Source: Amorphoplanes friuliensis DSM 7358 (GTDB lineage: Bacteria > Actinomycetota > Actinomycetes > Mycobacteriales > Micromonosporaceae). From it: a stretch of DNA of 64,000 nt. The notes below the pieces were generated by a model, which was not told the DNA's origin, did not search any database, and saw only the letters and a program-made list of their open reading frames with translations. The stretch lies in contig NC_022657.1 in the NCBI RefSeq assembly GCF_000494755.1, positions 8,214,001 through 8,278,000 of the forward strand, given 5' to 3'. Below, piece after piece: positions 49,719 through 57,027 of the stretch (position 1 is the first letter of the stretch; each line of letters begins with the position of its first letter). The translations under genes were made by a program, and so were the position numbers.

Positions 49719-50528
49719 ATGCGGACGCCACGACTCGCCGGACTCGGCCTCGCATCGATGGCCGCGGTCACTCTCGCGGTGAGCGGCTGCACGGCCGACA
49801 CAGACGCCACCCCGGGCGCCAGCGCGCCGGCGGCAGACACTCCCAGCGCCTCCGCCAGTGCGGGCCCCGCCGACCCGGCCGCCGCTGCCGAGCTCGCCTC
49901 GGCCACCGCCGCGCTCGGCACCACGAGCTTCAAGGTCACCATGACGTCCGGGCCGGGCCTCAAGCTCCTCGGCGAGATGGACGCCCCGAACGGCATCGGC
50001 ACCGGCACGCTCACCGCGACCGGGCCGAACACCGAGATCAACGTCAAGACGCTGATCGTCGGCCAGGACCTCTACCTGCAGGTCCCGGGCATCACCAAGG
50101 CCGGCACGTGGACCCACGTCGACGTGTCCCGCCTGCCCGAGGGCGCCAACGTCGGTCTGCGCCCCGGCCAGATCGACCCGGCCAACACCGCGCAGCTGCT
50201 GACCTCGACGACCGACGTGCAGAAGGTCGACTCGCGCAGCTACAAGGGCACCCTCGACCTGTCGAAGGCCGCGGGCGTCGCCGGCGTCAGCAAGACGATG
50301 ATCGACACGTGGGGCGCGCAGGCGCAGGACGTGCCGTTCACGGCCGGCCTGGACGACCAGGGCCGCCTGTCGGCGCTGACCATCCAGCTCCCGCCGGTCA
50401 ACGGCCAGCAGAACCCGCCGCTCGAGGTCCTCTACACGGACTACGGCCTCAAGGTCGACGCGAAGAAGCCCGCCGCGTCGGAGATCACCGAGGCGCCGGA
50501 CAACCTGTACACCAGCCTGGGCGGCTGA
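49719..50528 (+). CDS. LppX/LprG-like lipoprotein (paralogue)
   Basis: A 269-residue paralogue of the preceding lipoprotein: lipobox VSGC, a Pro/Ala/Ser spacer, and the same order of segments (TSFKVTMTSGPGLKLLGEM, QDLYLQVPGI, WTHVDVSRLPEG, SYKGTLDLSKAAG, VPFTAGLDDQGRLSALTIQ). ATG at 49719 has AGGAAGGA seven nt upstream; the frame is open 5' to 49638 but lacks a signal peptide start there. A bidirectional terminator follows. Confidence 0.82.
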   Translation: MRTPRLAGLGLASMAAVTLAVSGCTADTDATPGASAPAADTPSASASAGPADPAAAAELASATAALGTTSFKVTMTSGPGLKLLGEMDAPNGIGTGTLTATGPNTEINVKTLIVGQDLYLQVPGITKAGTWTHVDVSRLPEGANVGLRPGQIDPANTAQLLTSTTDVQKVDSRSYKGTLDLSKAAGVAGVSKTMIDTWGAQAQDVPFTAGLDDQGRLSALTIQLPPVNGQQNPPLEVLYTDYGLKVDAKKPAASEITEAPDNLYTSLGG

Positions 50529-50544
50529 CCCACCGCTTCATCAC

Positions 50545-50580
50545 ACGCCGGGTGCTTCTCGCTAAGAGGACACCCGGCGT
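50545..50580. terminator. Bidirectional terminator between lipoprotein and acyltransferase genes
   Basis: Perfect 10-bp stem ACGCCGGGTG / CACCCGGCGT with a 16-nt loop. It overlaps the last codons of the acyltransferase gene on the minus strand. Confidence 0.65.
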
Positions 50581-51617
50581 CGTGCTGTCCAGTCCGTGCC
50601 GAGCGGGCGGGACTGCGGCTTGTTCTCCTCGATCCACGTGTCGATGCGCGCCCACCAGTCGTAGAGCCAGAGCACCCGCTCCTCCTCGTCGGCGGGCACC
50701 TCCTCCGGCGGGACACTCCAGAACCGCATGACCAGCTGCTTGTCCATCGGCAGCTCCCGCCACATGTCCCCGACGGTGATCATCCGGTCGAGCCCCGTGT
50801 GGGCGCAGAAGATCACCCCGGCGTCCGGGGCAGCGTCGATCGCCGTGAACAACCCGCCCGGCTTCGGCGGCAGAACGTTCCGCAGGCCCTCCGCGCGGAC
50901 CGCCATGTCCTCCAGGCCCTTGTCCCGCAGCCGGGCGATCGCCCGCACCCGGCGGCGGGGCGTGAAGTTGCCACCCTCCGGGAAGATCACAAACGCGTCG
51001 TTGTCGTCCAGCCCCGTCGCCAGCTCGCTGATCTCCTGCTCCAGCGAGTGGGTGCGGGTGTGACCGGGCGAGATGAACCTGTTCGGCAGACGGTTGAGCA
51101 GGATGTCGACCGCGGGATCCCACTGCAGCGTCGCCTTCAGCACGATGCGCGGCTCCCGGTCGAACCAGTTGACCAGCCCGTGGATCAGGACGAACGAGTC
51201 ACCCGGCCCGGCGTGCCGGCTCACGACAACCTCCGGACGCCCCGGCATGCCGGTGTCCGGGTCGGTGCCGACAACGTCGACAGTCAGGTGCAGCGACCAC
51301 TTCGCGACCCAGAAGAGCGCGTCCAGGAACCACCCGGTGAGCACGTAGTGCGCCCGCTGGAACCACGCGTTGCGGATCTGCCACCCGAACCCCGAAGCGA
51401 CCCACAGAACGGCCAGACAGACCAGCGCGGCCGCGTCCCAGACCAGATAGGCAACCGCCAGGAACACCAGCCGCGGCACCCGCAGATGCCCCGGCACGAG
51501 CGGCGAAGCGGCCAGCGCCAGCAGCATCCACACCGGCAGGGTCGTGAGCAGCACCACCGCAAGGACAACAACCAGCGGGGCCAGCACGAGCCGCCGCACC
51601 CACACGGGAGGCAGCAT
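50562..51617 (-). CDS. 1-acylglycerol-3-phosphate acyltransferase-like (PlsC domain) membrane protein
   Basis: A 351-residue membrane acyltransferase: two or three N-terminal helices (LVLAPLVVVLAVVLLTTLPVWMLLALAAS, LVFLAVAYLVWDAAALVCLAVLW) and a PlsC domain with the HxxxxD motif SRHAGPGDSF (His-Ala-Gly-Pro-Gly-Asp) and FPEGGNFT as block III. It transfers an acyl group to a glycerolipid; the exact acceptor is unknown. ATG at 51617 overlaps the TGA of the patatin gene (TGATG), coupling lipid hydrolysis and reacylation. Confidence 0.85.
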   Translation of the reverse strand: MLPPVWVRRLVLAPLVVVLAVVLLTTLPVWMLLALAASPLVPGHLRVPRLVFLAVAYLVWDAAALVCLAVLWVASGFGWQIRNAWFQRAHYVLTGWFLDALFWVAKWSLHLTVDVVGTDPDTGMPGRPEVVVSRHAGPGDSFVLIHGLVNWFDREPRIVLKATLQWDPAVDILLNRLPNRFISPGHTRTHSLEQEISELATGLDDNDAFVIFPEGGNFTPRRRVRAIARLRDKGLEDMAVRAEGLRNVLPPKPGGLFTAIDAAPDAGVIFCAHTGLDRMITVGDMWRELPMDKQLVMRFWSVPPEEVPADEEERVLWLYDWWARIDTWIEENKPQSRPLGTDWTARRRVSS

Positions 51618-52441
51618 CAGACGTTCGCCGCAAGATAACGCCGCGACGCGGTGTAGGCCCGGCTGATCCGCCGTCCCGCAGCCGCCATGTCCCGGTAGGC
51701 CCACGGCGAGTCGTCGCGGCTCTCACCGCCGCCGGTCGGAAGGACGTGCACACGTACATCCTCGGGCAGTGACGCAACATCCCGCGCAAACCGATGCCGC
51801 CGGGCAATCTCGAACGCCACCTGCGCCACCTCCCACGGCCGCTTCGGCACCACCAGCGGCCGCTCGATCCGCCCCACCTGCAAAATAAAGATCTGTTTCG
51901 CCCCGACCCGCACAGCCTCGCCGATCGGAATCGAATTGACGATCCCTCCGTCGACAAAATGTTCCCCACCGACCTCCATCGGCGGCAACAACCCCGGCAC
52001 AGCCGACGAAGCCAGCACGGCGTCGACCAGCGGCCCGCTGTCGAACCAGTGCTCGGCCGCCCGCTCGATGCTCGCCGCACAACACCGGAACGGCACCTTC
52101 AGATCGGAGAACTCGCAGTTCTCCCCCAGCTCACTGGTCAGCAACCGCCGCAACGGCAACGGCGAGTGCAGATGCGTCCGGGCCGCGAACCGCCTCAGCT
52201 GCCGGGCCAGCGAGTCCCCGTAAACCTCGGCGGCCTCGGGCGACGACCAGAGCCGTACCAGCCGCTCGGTGACCGCCTCGGACGGATCGGCGGCGACGAG
52301 CGCGCCGTTCACCGCACCGATCGACGTCCCGACGACGACATCCGGCCGAAAGCCCGCCCGGAACAACGCCCGCAGCATCCCGACCTGCACGGCGCCGAGC
52401 ACGCCGCCCCCACCCAGCACAAAAGCAACCGGCCCATCCAT
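51617..52441 (-). CDS. Patatin-like phospholipase
   Basis: A 274-residue patatin-family lipid acyl hydrolase. Oxyanion loop LGGGGVLGAVQVG, nucleophile Ser40 in GTSIG, and catalytic Asp in FVDGGIVNSIP are all present. It has no signal peptide, so it acts in the cytoplasm on membrane lipids. It is coupled by TGATG to the PlsC-type gene, suggesting a lipid-remodelling pair. Confidence 0.92.
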   Translation of the reverse strand: MDGPVAFVLGGGGVLGAVQVGMLRALFRAGFRPDVVVGTSIGAVNGALVAADPSEAVTERLVRLWSSPEAAEVYGDSLARQLRRFAARTHLHSPLPLRRLLTSELGENCEFSDLKVPFRCCAASIERAAEHWFDSGPLVDAVLASSAVPGLLPPMEVGGEHFVDGGIVNSIPIGEAVRVGAKQIFILQVGRIERPLVVPKRPWEVAQVAFEIARRHRFARDVASLPEDVRVHVLPTGGGESRDDSPWAYRDMAAAGRRISRAYTASRRYLAANV

Positions 52442-53093
52442 GAGCCCATCGTTTCACGACGCTCTCTCAACCGAAGATCAAGCGGTTCCTCGCGCCGGCC
52501 GGGCTCCCTGCCCAAGTTCAACTTCATGTCGTGCCTGATTGCATGTCCCTGACCGTCGCTCCCGCCGAACGCCGGCTGCGTGCTCCAAGACCAAGGTCCA
52601 AGCAGGCTCTCGTCCTACTAGCGGCAGCCGACCGCGGTGACCACTCGCTCATCAGCACCCACGACACCTAGGCCGCATTCGGCGCCGTGCCGATCGCAGC
52701 GGCAGCGGCAGCGGCTGGCGACGGTGGTCCGGAGCACGCGTGCCGAGACCGCGGGCGGCGATCCCGTCCAGCTGCGACACATGCGCGTGCGCTACGCACG
52801 GACAACCTGGTCGCGCGTTGTACGGCCGCGACGCGGCCCGCCTGACTCCACACCGCACCGGCGCGGCAAGGATCCACTTGATCTGCCGCGTCCGGATGAG
52901 CGGTCGGAGCCGTGGTGATCCGGGCCTGGGGTGAATCAATCTGGTCATGACCGCGTCCAGCGCGCTGAGCCCGGCCGGACCCGGTGACAACACCAGGGAC
53001 TGCTTCCTGCACCCGGCGCAGCAGAGTTGGCGGGCGGTGGACCTGACAGATTCAGGTGCTGTCAGGCCGTACGGCAGCAAGGTCTGTCAACGA
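52442..53093. other. Region without a convincing gene
   Basis: Frames here are interrupted or lack protein-like composition: on the + strand a short frame from 52547 stops after about 40 codons, and the long minus-strand frames (52652-53080, 52668-53012) are Arg/Pro/Cys-rich antisense-type translations. An inverted repeat CCTGACAG-N9-CTGTCAGG lies at 53042-53066. The stretch could be the remnant of a lost gene; I see no transposase or repeat ends. Confidence 0.5.
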
Positions 53094-53125
53094 GCGACGG
53101 TCCGTGCCTGAGCACGGACCGTCGC
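53094..53125 (-). terminator. Strong hairpin after the third chitinase gene
   Basis: Perfect 14-bp stem GCGACGGTCCGTGC / GCACGGACCGTCGC with loop CTGA, starting 27 nt after the chitinase stop on the minus strand. Confidence 0.75.
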
Positions 53126-53152
53126 CATCCATCATTTGATCTTGATCTGCTG

Positions 53153-54547
53153 TCAGCCCAGGCCGTTGAGGAACGGCTCGTGGTTGTTCTTGAACTCCCA
53201 GCTGTAGAACTTGTCCCAGTTGATGGACCAGGTCATCAGGCCGCGGAAGTTCGGGTTCGTGCCGCTGCGGACCGTGTAGCCGCCGCAGTTCTGGCCCTTG
53301 ACCAGGCAGGTGACCGCTTGCTGGACGCCTGCCGGGGCGACGTAGCCGTTGCCGGCGCTGACCGAGGAGGGGGCGCCGAAGGCGATCTGGTCCTCGCGGA
53401 GGGCCGGGAACATGTTGGCCGTGTTGCCCGCGACGGGGAAGCCCGCCAGCATCATGTCGGTCATGGCGATGTGGAAGTCCGCGCCGCCCATGCTGTGGTA
53501 CTGGTTGTCGAGGCCCATGATCGAGCCCGAGTTGTAGTCCTGGACGTGCAGGACGGTGAGGTCGTTACGCATCGCGTAGATGACCGGGAGGTAGGAGCCC
53601 GCGCGCGGGTCCTGGCCGCCCCACGGGCCCGAGCCGTAGTACTGGTAGCCGAGCTGGACGAAGAACGTCTCCGGGGCCATCGTCAGGACGAAGTTGGCGC
53701 CGTAGCGGGACTTCAGGGACTTCAGGGCCGCGATCAGGTTGACGATCACCGGGGTGGTGGGGTTCTTGAAGTCGGTGTCGCCGGTGTTGAGCGACAGCGA
53801 GTGACCCTCGAAGTCGACGTCGACGCCGTCGAGGCCGAACTTGTCGATGATCGCGCTGACCGAGGTGACGAACTTGTCGCGTGCCGCCGTGGTGGTCAGC
53901 TGGACCTGGCCGTTGGCGCCGCCGATCGAGAGGAGGACCTTCTTGCCGGCCGCGCGCTTGGCCTTGATGGCGTTGATGAAGTCGGCCTCGCTCTCGACGC
54001 CGGGGCATTCCGACGCCGGGCAGAGGGTGAAGCGGATGTCGCCCGAGGTGGCGCTGGTCGGCTCACCGAACGCGAGGTTGATGATGTCCCAGTCCGCCGG
54101 GACGTCCGCCATCTTCAGGTAGCCCGAGCCGTTGGCGAAGCTCGAGTGCAGGTAGCCGATCAGCGCGTGCTTCGGCAGCCCGGTCGCCGGCGGCGGTGTG
54201 GTGGTCGGCGGCGGAGTCGTGGGAGGCGGGGTCGTCGGCGGCGGGGTCGTGGGCGGCGGCGTTGTTGTCGGAGGCGGGGTCGTGGGCGGCGGCGTCGTGC
54301 CACCGCAGGCACCCTTGTCGGCCCAGACACCCCACTCACCACTGGCGGTCGGGACCTCGTTCTGGGTCCACCACTTCGCGGTGTAGTTCTTCGCCTGGTA
54401 CGACACCTGGTTGTCCTTGACGTAGACCGCCGAGGAGGACCAGGCAGGGGCGCAGGCGGCCGCGGCGTTCGCGGACGAGGCTATGTAGACGGTGGAGCCG
54501 GCGGCCGCCAGAGCAGCGGTGACGGCCAGGATCAGTGAACGGCGCAT
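53153..54547 (-). CDS. Secreted GH18 chitinase with N-terminal CBM5/12-like module
   Basis: A 464-residue secreted chitinase: signal peptide 1-30, CBM5/12 module about 33-82, a Pro/Thr linker of TTPPP repeats 84-121, and GH18 domain from 126 with catalytic DGVDVDFE (acid Glu247) and LSIGGANG block. The catalytic domain is of the ChiC/Chi63 style, distinct from the two chitinases at 34.7-37.3 kb, while the signal peptide and CBM are nearly identical to theirs. ATG at 54547 follows GGAGG; the five-codon longer start would place GGAGG inside the gene. Confidence 0.93.
   Translation of the reverse strand: MRRSLILAVTAALAAAGSTVYIASSANAAAACAPAWSSSAVYVKDNQVSYQAKNYTAKWWTQNEVPTASGEWGVWADKGACGGTTPPPTTPPPTTTPPPTTPPPTTPPPTTPPPTTTPPPATGLPKHALIGYLHSSFANGSGYLKMADVPADWDIINLAFGEPTSATSGDIRFTLCPASECPGVESEADFINAIKAKRAAGKKVLLSIGGANGQVQLTTTAARDKFVTSVSAIIDKFGLDGVDVDFEGHSLSLNTGDTDFKNPTTPVIVNLIAALKSLKSRYGANFVLTMAPETFFVQLGYQYYGSGPWGGQDPRAGSYLPVIYAMRNDLTVLHVQDYNSGSIMGLDNQYHSMGGADFHIAMTDMMLAGFPVAGNTANMFPALREDQIAFGAPSSVSAGNGYVAPAGVQQAVTCLVKGQNCGGYTVRSGTNPNFRGLMTWSINWDKFYSWEFKNNHEPFLNGLG
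54296..54470 (-). repeat. Chitinase CBM module copy 3
   Basis: Third copy of the repeated chitin-binding module; see 35697-35875 and 37003-37180. Confidence 0.75.
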
Positions 54548-54584
54548 GGGGGTGGCCTCCACGTCAGGGATCGACAGTTGGCCA

Positions 54585-54614
54585 ATTATTAGGACTGTTA
54601 ACTGATTCTGTCCA
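54585..54614 (-). promoter_or_regulatory. Chitinase promoter with conserved spacer element
   Basis: Minus strand: -35 TGGACA (54614-54609), 17-bp spacer, -10 TAATAAT (54591-54585), 38 nt before the ATG. The -10-proximal spacer half GTTAACAGTCC is identical to that of the tandem-chitinase promoter; the other half of the palindrome has diverged. Confidence 0.7.
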
Positions 54615-54627
54615 GTGCCGGTTCGTT

Positions 54628-55842
54628 TTACTCCGCGATGAAACGGATGCGCAGACCCCGGCGATCGAAGAGCAGCAAGTCGTCCAGCGTCACCCCGACG
54701 GCCATCTCGTCACCGGGCAGCACCCGTCCCGGCATCGCGACACGGACCATCACCTCACCCATCGGCAACGGCTCCACCACGTCGTACGCCGGATAAAAGC
54801 CGTACGGGGTGCTCTCCGCCCGCGCCGCCGCGCGGAGACCGGGCGGCGTGTCCAGCCATGGGCTCGGCACCCCGCCGACGTCCACATGGGCCAGCAGTTC
54901 GTGACCCAGGTTGTCGACCGTGGTGACCTTCCCGCGCAGGACCATGCCATCCACGCCCGGTGTCAGCGCCCGCATCGCCACCGTCACGCGGTCGGTGTGG
55001 TGCTCCGCGAGCACCGCCGTCCGCGGGTCGTCCGCCGGCAACTCCAGCACCTGCGAGCCGAAGTCCAGCACGACCCGGTTGTCCTCGGCGTACACCGCGG
55101 CCTCCAGCAGGCTGGTGCGCGGCGTGCCGAGGAACGCCGCCACGAACAGCGTGTCCGGGTCGGCGTAGACCTCGGCGGGCGGCCCGACCTGCTGGAGAAC
55201 ACCCGCGCGGAGCACGGCCACACGGTCGGCCATGCTCATCGCCTCGATCTGGTCGTGCGTCACGTGGACCGTGGTGACCCCGAGCCGCCGGACCAGGGCG
55301 ACGATCTCGCCCCGCAGCGCCGAGCGGGCGCCCGCGTCCACGTTCGACAGCGGCTCGTCCAGGAGGAAGACCGACGGGTGCCGGATCAGCGCGCGGGCCA
55401 TCGCCACACGCTGCCGCTGGCCGCCCGACAGGTGCTCCGGATAGCGGTTGAGCAGGTCGGCGATGCCCACGTTGCGGGCCACCTCGGCAACCCGGACGCC
55501 GATGTCGGCCGCCGGGACCGGCACGGTCCGCAGCGGAAAACCGATGTTCTGCGCGACGGTCAGGTGCGGGTAGAGCGCGTAGTCCTGGAAGACCATCGCG
55601 ATGTTCCGGTCGCGAGGGTCGATCTCCGTCACGGGTACGCCGTCGAACAGCACCGCGCCCGACGTCGGCTCCTCGATCCCGGCGAGCAGGCGCAGCAGCG
55701 TCGACTTACCGCAGCCGGTCGGGCCGAGCACCACCAGCAACTCGCCGGGCGCCACGTCGAGGTCGACGTGGTCCACGGCAACACCATCGTCGTCGAAGGA
55801 TTTTGTGAGCCCGCGTGCGGCGATCGCCACCATGCCCATCAT
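54628..55842 (-). CDS. Sugar ABC transporter ATPase, MsiK/UgpC-like
   Basis: A 404-residue ATP-binding subunit: Walker A GPTGCGKST, signature LSGGQRQRVAMARAL, Walker B VFLLDEP, and the CUT1-type MALK C-terminal regulatory/TOBE domain from about 240. MsiK proteins energise several sugar permeases at once, including the chitobiose uptake system in streptomycetes. No permease or binding protein is encoded here, so it is an orphan ATPase in a fitting place, just upstream of a chitinase gene. It may be the fourth gene of the protease operon, 41 nt after it. Confidence 0.88.
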   Translation of the reverse strand: MMGMVAIAARGLTKSFDDDGVAVDHVDLDVAPGELLVVLGPTGCGKSTLLRLLAGIEEPTSGAVLFDGVPVTEIDPRDRNIAMVFQDYALYPHLTVAQNIGFPLRTVPVPAADIGVRVAEVARNVGIADLLNRYPEHLSGGQRQRVAMARALIRHPSVFLLDEPLSNVDAGARSALRGEIVALVRRLGVTTVHVTHDQIEAMSMADRVAVLRAGVLQQVGPPAEVYADPDTLFVAAFLGTPRTSLLEAAVYAEDNRVVLDFGSQVLELPADDPRTAVLAEHHTDRVTVAMRALTPGVDGMVLRGKVTTVDNLGHELLAHVDVGGVPSPWLDTPPGLRAAARAESTPYGFYPAYDVVEPLPMGEVMVRVAMPGRVLPGDEMAVGVTLDDLLLFDRRGLRIRFIAE

Positions 55843-55883
55843 CGTGGGCGTCGGCGGGCCTCAGCACCAGTGCCCGGCTGCGT

Positions 55884-56759
55884 TCATTGCAGGACGGTGC
55901 GGTCCAGCCAGCCGTCGCCGTCGTCGTCGAACATGCGCTTCTCGAAGACGCCGTCGTGGTCCTTGTCGTAGTCGGCGAAGTCGACACGGTTGTCGAGGTC
56001 CTTGTCGACACCGACGAAGTCGGCCTCGCCGTCACGGTTCAGATCGACGCGGATCTCGGCACCGCCGTCCTCCCGGCCCCGGTAGGTCGCCTTGTCGAAG
56101 GTCCCGTCGCCGTCGGCGTCCACCTGGTTGTCGTAGCCCTTCGGCGGTGCGAGGTGGTCGTCCCGGCCCGGACCGCCCAGCGCCTCACCGACCTCCTGGG
56201 CCGCGTCACCGAGGCCGGTGCGCGGCGCGTCACCCAGCCGCGCAACCGGCGGCAGGCCGTCGAGGTCGGGGGCGTCATCGACGCCGGGTGCGGAGCCGAA
56301 ACCGGTCCGGGCGGCCATCTCGCCACCACCGGCACCCCAGCCGTCCGGCGCGGAGCCGAAACCCTCGGTGGCCGGCTGCCCGGAGGCGGTCTGCGCGACG
56401 TGCCCCGCGGCACTACCGAACTCCGCCCACTCCCCCAGGCCGCCACCGACCGGCGCCGGGCCGAGACCGCTGCCGGTCGGCGCCGGGCCCTGGCCGGCCA
56501 CGCCGCTGCCGACCGCGTCGGTCACCCCGCCGAGGCCCTCGAAGGACGAGAACAACCCGAACGTGCTCGACTTGCTGACACGATCCTCGACCAGGGCCGC
56601 CGACGCGCCGGAGTCCGGGCTGACCTGCTGACGCAGCAGCTCGACCTCGGAAGCCTCCAGCTGGTATCCCGCCAGGGCGTCCACCGCGTCGTTGGCCAGC
56701 TGCGCCTGGAACGACGGGTCGGTCAGCAGCCGCTCCAGCACCTCGTCGAAATCGCTCAT
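55884..56759 (-). CDS. EF-hand protein with NHLP-leader-like N-terminus
   Basis: A 291-residue protein with three parts. Residues 1-48 (DFDEVLERLLTDPSFQAQL, then ALAGYQLEASEVELLRQQ) resemble Nif11/NHLP-clan leader peptides. Residues 50-200 are Gly/Ala/Pro-rich and disordered. Residues 205-291 hold five Ca-binding DxDxDG-type loops: DADGDGTFDK, DLNRDGEADF, DKDLDNRVDF, DKDHDGVFEK and DDDGDGWLDR, like dockerin or calerythrin EF-hands. No signal peptide. It is encoded 49 nt after the Cys-rich protein in the protease operon. The ATG at 56759 is chosen over a GTG three codons upstream. Confidence 0.7.
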   Translation of the reverse strand: MSDFDEVLERLLTDPSFQAQLANDAVDALAGYQLEASEVELLRQQVSPDSGASAALVEDRVSKSSTFGLFSSFEGLGGVTDAVGSGVAGQGPAPTGSGLGPAPVGGGLGEWAEFGSAAGHVAQTASGQPATEGFGSAPDGWGAGGGEMAARTGFGSAPGVDDAPDLDGLPPVARLGDAPRTGLGDAAQEVGEALGGPGRDDHLAPPKGYDNQVDADGDGTFDKATYRGREDGGAEIRVDLNRDGEADFVGVDKDLDNRVDFADYDKDHDGVFEKRMFDDDGDGWLDRTVLQ

Positions 56760-56808
56760 GCCGCTCACCGTAGGAGCCCGCGTCCACCGCCCGCCATCGG
56801 GAGGGTGG

Positions 56809-57024
56809 TCAGTCCAGCTCGGGCATCGCCACCGGCTGCGGCCTGGGACGACACGTGCCGCACTGGACGGCGTCCTCGACCACCAGCGCCTCGGCGCGGC
56901 CGCGGACCTCCGAACGGCTCACCTGAAGGAGGTACGGCCCGAAGCGGGCGTGGTCCTCGCAGACGCCCCTACCGCAGAACCGGCACGATCCCCGGGCTGC
57001 CTTGGCACAGAACCAGCAGAGCAC
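56809..57024 (-). CDS. Small Cys-rich zinc-binding protein
   Basis: A 71-residue protein with the pattern CWFC-x9-CRFCGRGVCEDHARFGPY and a C-terminal CGTC, i.e. four CxxC/CxxxC-type knuckles plus a His, resembling small treble-clef or AN1-like zinc fingers. Function unknown. GTG at 57024 stands three nt after the TAA of the metalloprotease gene, so translation is coupled to it; it probably assists or regulates that membrane protease. Confidence 0.7.
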   Translation of the reverse strand: MLCWFCAKAARGSCRFCGRGVCEDHARFGPYLLQVSRSEVRGRAEALVVEDAVQCGTCRPRPQPVAMPELD

Positions 57025-57027
57025 GTC

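Noticed and set aside
52652..53080. 142-codon minus-strand frame with several Cys
   Set aside because: Cys positions are irregular, composition is antisense-like and no start signal is present.
54180..54300. CRISPR-like or satellite repeats in the chitinase gene
   Set aside because: They encode the TTPPP linker of the chitinase; in frame and typical of secreted CAZymes.
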